From contig NC_134013.1 of the NCBI RefSeq assembly GCF_040712315.1, forward strand, positions 90,836,001 through 90,900,000: a stretch of 64,000 nucleotides of DNA, in the 5' to 3' direction. This document shows, in pieces, positions 56,532 through 64,000 of the stretch. A program made the translations under genes and the position numbers. The DNA is from Castanea sativa (Eukaryota > Streptophyta > Magnoliopsida > Fagales > Fagaceae). The notes beneath the pieces were generated by a model. It was not told the DNA's origin, ran no database searches, and worked only from the letters and a program-made list of their open reading frames with translations. Every line of letters begins with the position of its first letter. Position 1 is the stretch's first letter.

Positions 56532-58493
56532 TGTGTGTATATATGTGGCTTGCAGAAAATTGTGTTCATGCTTCTACCTGCACTTCAACTTTATAGTTTC
56601 CACACAGGTACAAAAGATTAAATTAATAGTGTGATGAATGAATGCTCCAAACTCCATATTTTGGGCAAAAATCCAGGTTGAAGAAGGGACATAAATGTGG
56701 TATTAATTAGTAGTGCTTCATAAGTAATAGTAATCTTTAAAGTTTGCAAAATGAATCAATTTGATTGCCATGCAAATCAAGACACTAATGTGTCATGAAT
56801 TTCGATAGTTTAAGACTTACTAATTTATCAACATGCATACTCTAGAATGTATAGTAATAATAATTTTTTTTGTAAATGGAATTATGGAAATTTTGGATTA
56901 ATTACTGCATTTTAAAATAATAAACAAACAGATTGATAACTAAAGTATCTTACACACTTATTTCATACTTCAATAACTATATTCTCTCAAATCCACAACA
57001 TTTTCAATTAACATTTTCTCTAGATCATGTGTTGATGCTAAATTATGTTTGTGTTTTAGAAGAACACCTACACATTAACATCATTATCTGAACAACAAAC
57101 CATCAGCTCCCTTCTCTATTTTATCATCACATTGAGTATAATATATTAAATTGATTATTTTCTAATTCATAAAATGATCCCGTGCATTGCGCGGGTTAAA
57201 CACTAGTTTAAATAATACATATGGATGGTTTTATCAATCATCACATAATCGATTTTACAAGACTTTCATCATCTCTATAGTCTGAGAGTCATTCTAGCAA
57301 GAGTGAAATTTCCTATGTTAGGTTTGTTGATGAATTAAAGGAACAAACAAATCTCCACATTGCTGCATTTAAGGTTAATTGCCTACAAGGTACATGGGAG
57401 TACCCCTGATTTCTAGCAAACTTTCAGCCAAGCACTGTCAGCTTCTTCTTAGGAAGATAGATCAGATAATTGCCTCTTAGATTTCGAAGCAATTACTATT
57501 GCTGGCAAGTTACACGACTAAAATCAATCCTCTTTTGTCTTTAGCATTCAAATTTGTTGGTGTAGTTTGTCCATTCTTCCCAATCAAGTTATTAAAACCA
57601 TTGAGAAAAAATGTTTAACAACTTCTTATGAAAAGGATGTGACACTGTATAAACTTTATCAAGCAAATTGGGCAAAGGTGGTCCAGCTATGAATCTTGCC
57701 ACTGAGGCCATAGATATAGAGATTTTTTGGGGCCGTTGGTTTTGAAATCGTATCTTCAGAAATATAAAAGAATAAAGGAATAACGTGATACAGCTTTGTT
57801 TGAAAGAATCTAGTATTGCATTTATGATTGAAAAGATTCGCTTGGTCACTAGGGGCCTCTTTGTTGAGATAATGGATTGGCCCAGTTATCTGGAACGTGC
57901 AAATGAGAGAATGGATTATGGATATAGAAGTTAATTTTCTTTTTGTTGGTTTTTAAAGAAAGTAACTTGTATTCTATGATATGATTTAAAGTTGAAACTA
58001 GTAGCTCGCTCTGTGAACAGAATAGGATTATATCTTTGAGGGGCCAACATATAAAACAAAAATTTTTCACATTTCAAGAAGAAATGGAATCCAAAACTAA
58101 ACTAATATATGAGATTTTAAACTATTATCTATTCAGTATTAATAAAAATATAAATAAATGAAAACACAAAAAATAATGGTTTTATAATACATTTTTTAAA
58201 CTTTAATCGATTATTAAAATGACACTCAATGTTATTTTGAATTTGAAAATTATCTACATAAAACATTCAAATAGAATGCACCAAAAATACTCAGTCCCCT
58301 AGACTCAAAATGAAGAAAGATAAACAGCCAGCTATGAAAGAAAGGCAAGAGAAGCAATTGAGGTGATTTTTTATTATTATTATTTATATTTAGATTATAA
58401 TTCTAAAGAAAAAATAAAATAATATATTAAAAAATATTTGTTATATTTCTATATATATTATTATTATTATAATATATATATATTGTAAGTACT
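55799..58493. other. Gene-free tract; Helitron-like 3' end at about 57178-57206
   Basis: The sequence CCCGTGCATTGCGCGGG, able to form a hairpin, is followed 8 bases later by CTAG and then T. This matches the 3' end structure of plant Helitrons (hairpin then CTRR, insertion before T). No 5' TC end was identified, so the size is unknown. A (TG)n run lies at 56496-56540. The 85-codon frame at 57592-57849 (minus) has no recognised domain. Confidence 0.45.
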
Positions 58494-59188
58494 GGATTTG
58501 GTTCCCAAGCCTATAGGGAAATAAAATCTTGGTCCAAAGAGCCCAATATAATAAATTTATAGAGATTGAGCTGAAAAACTAGGGTTTAATTAATCAGAAG
58601 ATAACTATAGTAAGCTCAGATGGAAAGAAAACAATAATACAATTGGTTTGCACGAAGTAAATCATCTTCGACACAATCCAAGGAGACTAAATCTTATATA
58701 TGTATCTGATTCTTTTGAGTTTTCGTTGCAAGTCTTGTTTTTGATGCTACAGTATTTTTCTCTCCTTTCTTCGATTCCCTTGTCTTTGGAGGGTTCCTTA
58801 CATTATGTAGCCCTCCCTAGACAATCTTGGTCCTCCATTTGTTGACCATCTAGGCCACTACTTGAGTGCTTGTCCTATCAGCCACCTTTCTAATCCTTTA
58901 GCGAGCTGCAGCAGCCAAGGCAACACTGTTCAAGGGTCTTCTCTACATAAATGTAGTCAGGAGGTTTGGTGGGATGCATTAAATATGGTGGTAGCCACCA
59001 ACTTTTTAGTCATGTCAGTACTAGCTCCCCCCCCCCTCCCGAAACTCTTTCTATATAGTAAGACCTTCTCTGATGACGTGCTGCTAACGTGACCATATAG
59101 CTCAAGGTCGTGGCCTCCTCGGCAGGATAATAGTCCTTCTCGGCCATGAGTATGACACGCGGCGCAATTACCTCACTGGAATTCCTGT

Positions 59189-59283
<95 letters not shown>

Positions 59284-59315
59284 TATGGGGTTAAATTTAA
59301 TTTGTGCTGTCCACA
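58494..59315. mobile_element. Diverged solo LTR related to the Tat-type family
   Basis: Begins TGTAAGTACTGG and ends GTGCTGTCCACA. Middle blocks match family LTRs (GGTTGACC-like spacer, CCTTTCTAATCC, TAATGGTGGTAGCC-like, CTCCTCGGCAGGATAATAG). It contains a (CA)n(TA)n microsatellite at 59193-59281. The flanks do not show a target duplication. Confidence 0.5.
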
Positions 59316-59762
59316 AAAAAAAAAAAAAAAAAAAAAAAAAACCTAAATAGATACACTTTGGTTACATTGTATTTAACAATAAAAAAACAACTCTCATGTA
59401 CAAACCCACCCAGGTACAAATTTAAAGTTTAAACTCCTCATTATCACCAACCAGTTAGCACTTAGCAATCTTAGAATTACAATTTTAACTTATGTCTAGC
59501 CATCCTTATCCTCATGTCCCATCTTTAATGCTAAAAAAAAAAAAAAAAAATTAGAAAAGCTTCTGAGCACGTGCAACGCATGTGCAAAGACACTAGAGGT
59601 GTGATGAAAAAATTATTTCACCCATAAACCCATAATACTCATTACACTTCTAGGTATTTTATGATTGAAAAACATATTTATTTCAAATTATAATAGATGC
59701 AAATTATTAATTTTTTCCTAAAAAAATAAAAAAGCCTACACGCGTGCTCAGAGGCTAGTGTG

Positions 59763-59821
<59 letters not shown>

Positions 59822-60534
59822 TTCGTTGTACCCGTGTCACTCTATATACGAATTTAAGTATTCATATTTGTTGCTTAAAAGTTGATTACGCTGTTTAACA
59901 AAATATAGACAAAGAAACATCCATTTGGCAAATTAAAATTTAAAATGCTTATAATTATCTAAGCTTAGATAATTATGACAACGTTGTAAATCATGACTTC
60001 TCAAATGTTGGTGTCCAAATCGTAAACACACGCACACGACTTCAATCTGGATACAAAACGAGTGGTTAAATAAATTATATATAAAAAAAAAAAAAAGGTT
60101 AAATTACACCAACTTCTCAATCTAGAAAGACAATGTAACTGGAATAGGAAATCTTACGAAAACCTACCTCAGTTAATTGTGTAGCAGATGAAAGAATGAG
60201 CCTCTAACTTCCTGTGAAGTGCAAACTATCAACAACTCAAGATACGTGTGGTTCTCACAGCGATCAAATAAATTGATGAGGATATATATATATAAATAAG
60301 ACTACTGCAACTGCAACTAAGTCTCAGGTCTTTGTATATTAAGCAATACTAAGCTTCATCACTTAGAGCTTTAAAGCTCAACGGGCATATTTTATGATGT
60401 TTTTAGTGGAGATGTTCATGGTTCAAATCTTCTTTTTCATAATTATTGAAGTATATAATTTAATTAAAAAAAAAATTTAACTTCATACGGCAAGTTTCCT
60501 AAAGTTAGCGCATTTTTGAGTTGTTAACTATATC
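59316..60534. other. Gene-free stretch with two Helitron-like ends and a duplicated leader-like segment
   Basis: GCACGTGCAACGCATGTGC followed by CTAG (to about 59581) and CACGCGTG followed by CTAG (to about 59758) both resemble Helitron 3' ends. The segment 60130-60260 matches 33045-33170 (AATAGGAAAT, CCTACCTCAGTTA, GAATGAGCCT-TAA). A (TA)n run lies at 59766-59817. Confidence 0.4.
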
Positions 60535-61440
60535 TCATAATGGTATTATGTAAGTTGTGGTACAAAAATTGTAATCCTACCGTAATTTAAGTCATGTTAC
60601 ATTTGGTCTTTTTCTTTTTAAGGAAAGTCATCTCGCACCATGTGATTGAAATGTTGTTAATAGTTTACCGTTTTGTCTCAAGAAAAAAAGTTATCTCGCA
60701 TGATCCAAACAATGTAAACAGTTTATACTAGATCAGTCATTCTTAGGGGAATGCGCATTATAAATATAAGGCATCATTCGTCAAGGTTTTATAGTTTAAC
60801 CTTAAACATCCCTGTTTTTATGTTCTCTTACGGGAAGTAGTAAAATATCAGCAAATTGCATTGTTTTCATAGGGGGGAAAAAAAAAAATCAGAAAATTAC
60901 ATTGCCAAAACGGTGCTCTCTCACTTCTACCTTCCCAAGATCAGCTCCACCCTAGATGTCATCATCCTGAAACACCTATTGGTCCTATATTCACATTATG
61001 AGGAATTGTGATTGGGCCAACCAACTGTGGATAACCTTCTTAATTCCTTAAACCCTACCAAATTTCTACAATACTGACATTCAAGAGTGGTGCTATTCAA
61101 ATTTCAAACCTCTCTAGCACTATTGATACATTCAATTTTAATTGGAACATCATTTTACTTTTGCATTCTCTATTTGGAATATATTGGCTAGCTCGAAATG
61201 AGCATGTTTTTCAAAGTGAAGTTTGTGATCAGTGATCCGTACGTCATTCAATCGTCCAACGTGCTATTGAATTTACTTTTCTTAGCATTTAGACAAATCC
61301 TTACATTATTGCAAAACATTGTTCACAATGGATCTGGTGGCATACACCACAAAGCAACTGTATATATATAAAAATTAAAAGACTTACGGGAGTGCTTTGG
61401 GACACCCTGATCCTGCGAGAGCTGGGAGGATTAGAGAGAT
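60535..61440 (+). repeat. Paralogue of 41235-42300
   Basis: It matches the right arm of the foldback and the DNA beyond it, in the same order and orientation (TTATGTAAGTTGTGGTACAAA, AAGATCAGCTCCACCCTAGATG, GGGAGTGCT-TGG). It shows the arrangement before the left inverted arm arose. Confidence 0.75.
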
Positions 61441-62817
61441 GCTAATGGTAATTGGATGGTTGTGTTTTCTATTAATTTAGGAGTTACTTCTATTCACGAA
61501 GTCTCACAATTTACACTTATATTCTTATGAGTAATAATGTAATGACTCAATTATTATGAAAAATATTGTAGAATCATTTGTTATGAAAAATATTGTGAAA
61601 AATATGATATAGATGGTGAATGCTTTATTTAGTAAAAAATAAAACATAACAGAAAGATTCAAAAGACTAAACATTTAACTGGACGATATAGATTGTCACT
61701 ATTGTTTTGCTGAATTATATATATTGTCACTACTAACTTAGATCATGCATGATCCATGCATTCGATGCAAGATTTATAAGACTTGAATGGGCTATAAATA
61801 TTTGAGTATTGACTTTGAAGTCTTTTGTCTGGGAGTCAATGTTTTTACCAGGCAATACTTAATTAATTAAATGGGCTATTTTTTTTAACGATAGATGTGG
61901 CCATTCCGTTGAATATTAATGGAGGACCAAGGGAGAGCAACGAAATCTAGAACATTGTATTTTTTTTATGCTCTTAAACTAGAGGGCTTAAAAGAATACT
62001 TCCCCCAAAAATAAAAAGAAACCTTTGATGCAAGATTTTGTATTTGTATTTTGTATTTTTTTTTATTTTTAATATTGATAGTTAGAGGTGAGGGGGTCGG
62101 GATTTGAACACTGAATGCTTCATTTAGAGATACCAAAAAATGTTAATTTGAGCTGTAAGATTCTTGGCAATGCAAAAGTAAAATTGAGATATGAGAAGTT
62201 GAGAATTGACACTCCACTCTAAGTGGATGGTCTCATCATTAAATTAGCAATTAAGTTATTATTTTAGCTTATGATTGAACTGGTTGTTATTTAAGTCATT
62301 TGAGGACATCAATAAATAAAGCATGCCTCCCTTTAGGTTTGTGAAATGGTTTGTGAAATAACATTCCACTCCAAACGTTAAAGGAAATAACAATCGCTTC
62401 TCTTGAGATTTGAAAAAAATCATTACATCAGTCTTTGGTTAATAATAGCAATAGAATATTCTAAATTTTGAAACGATTACCTTGACTAAATCCTAACTAT
62501 GGTTAGTGAAATTTCTTTTGGGTTAAATATTGTTCCTTGTTAATAAACCCTAATCATGGTTTGGTCAAGTGATTTTTTTTTTTAATTTGGAATATTTTGT
62601 TATTATTCTTAATGGAAAAGTAATGTACTTGTTTCTCAAAAAAGAAAAAAAAAAACTAATGTATTAATTTAGTCAAAACATAAAGGATGAGAGTGTCATT
62701 TCCCTCAAGGTTAGGGGTGGGGTGTCATATTTTTCTATTGTTATCTTTTGCAAATATCTATTACCCGTGTTTAATTGTTTTCAAAATCAATTCTTATATT
62801 TGAAATCAACTTTGTTA
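61441..62817. other. Gene-free AT-rich stretch
   Basis: No open frame with coding character and no element that I recognise. Confidence 0.5.
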
Positions 62818-63920
62818 AGACATTGCCATAAGATTAGTCATGCTATATGGTGCTGAGCTTTTAAAAAAATTGCATGTTCATAAAATGAGACTAACTAAAT
62901 TAAAAATGTTAAGATGGATATGTGAAAAAATAAGAAAGATATGATATTTCAAATAAATAAATTTGATTAAAGGTAGAGATGACACCAATTGATAAAAAAA
63001 AGATAAGGGAGAGTTGCTTAAGGTGGTTTGATCATGTACAAGGGAGAGTTTTTTTTTTGCTAAGAATGTATAACAGAGACTTATTAATGAACTAACAAGG
63101 AAGAGTGATTTATTTTAAGTTGAGGGAATGAAAATAGTTAGAAAAAGACATAAATTTCATTAGTAGAAGTATTAAAAAATGACATGATTATTAAGGAAGT
63201 GACAGAAAATATGATTTTGGGAATGATTGTGTTGGGGGAAGGGGGGTCACAATTTGACTCCTTACTACCGCTCTAAAAATAGGCCCACGGGACGAGATGT
63301 AGAATTCCATGAAAGACTTGAGTGTGTGTTTCTTAGGCCATAGAGAGGTTTTAGGTTGAGTTCTTTGGTTTTCCTCTTCGATGACAAATCACATGTTATC
63401 TTTGGTATGCATTCTCTTTACTTAGTACTGCCCTTTACATGACTTCTTTGCTCAATTATGTTATACATGCAATTTTTGGGTGGTTTGGTTAATTAATTGG
63501 CTAATTACAAAAATTCTGCTTTAATTTTATTTAGCCTTAAATTAATTAAACTAGGTTTAAAAAAGCACCTTGTAATCATGCTAGAGTACTTTCTAGTGGT
63601 ATCATAGCCAATGTCATGGATTCAAGTCAAGGAAGTGTCTTTGTGAAGGAGGATTGTTGAGGACACCACAATTTGACTCCCTATAATTACTCTAAAAACA
63701 GGCCCGCAGAGTTCTGTATCGAATGTAATAAAAGGTGTGAGAGTGTGTCTTCCTCATAACTAATTGGTTTTGAGGTTGAATGACACAACTCAAAGTTCAA
63801 CTGATAAAATGAAGAAACTATATAAATGTGAATGACATCAATTTAGTCTATGAAGATCTATTATTGTCAACCCCAAATTTTGGGACTAAAGCTAGATTGT
63901 AGTTGTTTTGTTTTTGTTTT
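62818..63920 (+). mobile_element. RTE-type LINE 3' end, interrupted by a TRIM
   Basis: In broken plus-strand frames the sequence recalls the C-terminus of plant RTE-type reverse transcriptases: VMLYGAE, then HVHKMRLTKLKMLRWICEK, then VEVLKNDMIIKEVTENM. The coding trace stops at about 63225, where the TRIM begins. It resumes after the TRIM at about 63786 and ends near AATTTTGGGACTAAAGC and a TTG/TTTTG-rich tail, as these LINEs usually do. It is non-functional. Confidence 0.6.
63230..63785 (+). mobile_element. TRIM (terminal repeat in miniature) with a 58-bp internal region
   Basis: LTR 1 runs from 63230 to about 63596 and LTR 2 from 63655; they share CACAATTTGACTCC-TA, CTCTAAAAA-AGGCCC and GAGTGTGT. 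Between them TGGTATCATAGCC (63597-63609) differs by one base from the start of the tRNA-iMet primer binding site, and GAAGGAGGAT (63645-63654) is a fitting polypurine tract. The internal region is only about 58 bases. LTR 2 diverges or is truncated after about 63785. Confidence 0.65.
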
Positions 63921-64000
63921 TTTTTGGGAAACATAGTTGTTAAATTAAATATAAAAAGCACTAATATTTGTTTGGTAATGTTTACGGGTGACCCTGATAA

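Noticed and set aside
57592..57849. 85-codon minus-strand frame as a host exon
   Set aside because: No domain recognised, no splice context or homologue in the window. Left as a possible relic only.
59010..59346. Frames with CVCVCV and YIYIYI runs
   Set aside because: Translation of the (CA)n(TA)n microsatellite.
1..64000. tRNA, rRNA or organellar DNA insertions
   Set aside because: No cloverleaf-like gene or organelle-like coding sequence was recognised. The only tRNA-like sequence is the SINE head at 25861.

Overview
This is plant nuclear DNA, most likely from a woody eudicot. It is AT-rich, most genes have no bacterial-type features, and most of the recognisable content is nested transposable elements of plant type. 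I cannot name the species from sequence alone. There is no rRNA, tRNA, organellar or bacterial material that I can support. The only host protein gene with a long open frame is a DUF247 gene on the minus strand at about 28.9-30.3 kb. A second host-like trace is a decayed F-box/DUF295 fragment near 55.6 kb.

Layout. 1-2.0 kb: AT-rich DNA with a small TAA-flanked MITE. 1984-13428: a nearly complete Ty3/gypsy retrotransposon of the Tat/Ogre type on the minus strand (750-bp LTRs, GTATA target duplication). Its order is 5' LTR, PBS, gag, protease, RT with two RNase H domains, integrase, a 151-bp tandem array, then an intron-containing gene on the OPPOSITE strand (PF04195-like, 771 codons after splicing), then the 3' LTR. 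14.9-20.0 kb: a decayed Ty1/copia element that carries the 5' end of a second Tat-type element inside it. 20.6-26.2 kb: a long-TIR (Mutator-like) element with a TTA-flanked MITE nested in it, a solo Tat LTR with GAAAT duplication, a second MITE, and a tRNA-derived SINE. 27.3-28.4 kb: a non-autonomous hAT-like element. 28.9-42 kb: the DUF247 gene and a long gene-poor tract with segmental duplications, a solo copia LTR and a 1.25-kb foldback. 42.97-51.4 kb: a second, 5'-truncated and mutated copy of the Tat-type element. It has the same antisense gene with its introns, the same 151-bp array and the same stop context. 51.4-64 kb: mostly non-coding, with a Helitron-like 3' end, a diverged solo LTR, a paralogue of the 41-42 kb segment, and at the end an RTE-type LINE remnant interrupted by a TRIM.

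Most interesting. The Tat-type family has three features seen in both diverged copies. (1) An antisense, spliced gene lies convergent with pol. (2) A tandem array sits between the two convergent genes, with GTCCGAGGAC-like sites at exactly alternating 70- and 81-bp spacing, and the same CCGAGG core recurs in the LTRs. (3) gag-pro and RT share one reading frame but are separated by a UAG followed by CAA UUA, the tobamovirus-type leaky stop context. In the younger copy pol is broken while the antisense gene is open throughout. All calls come from reading the sequence; no database search was run.
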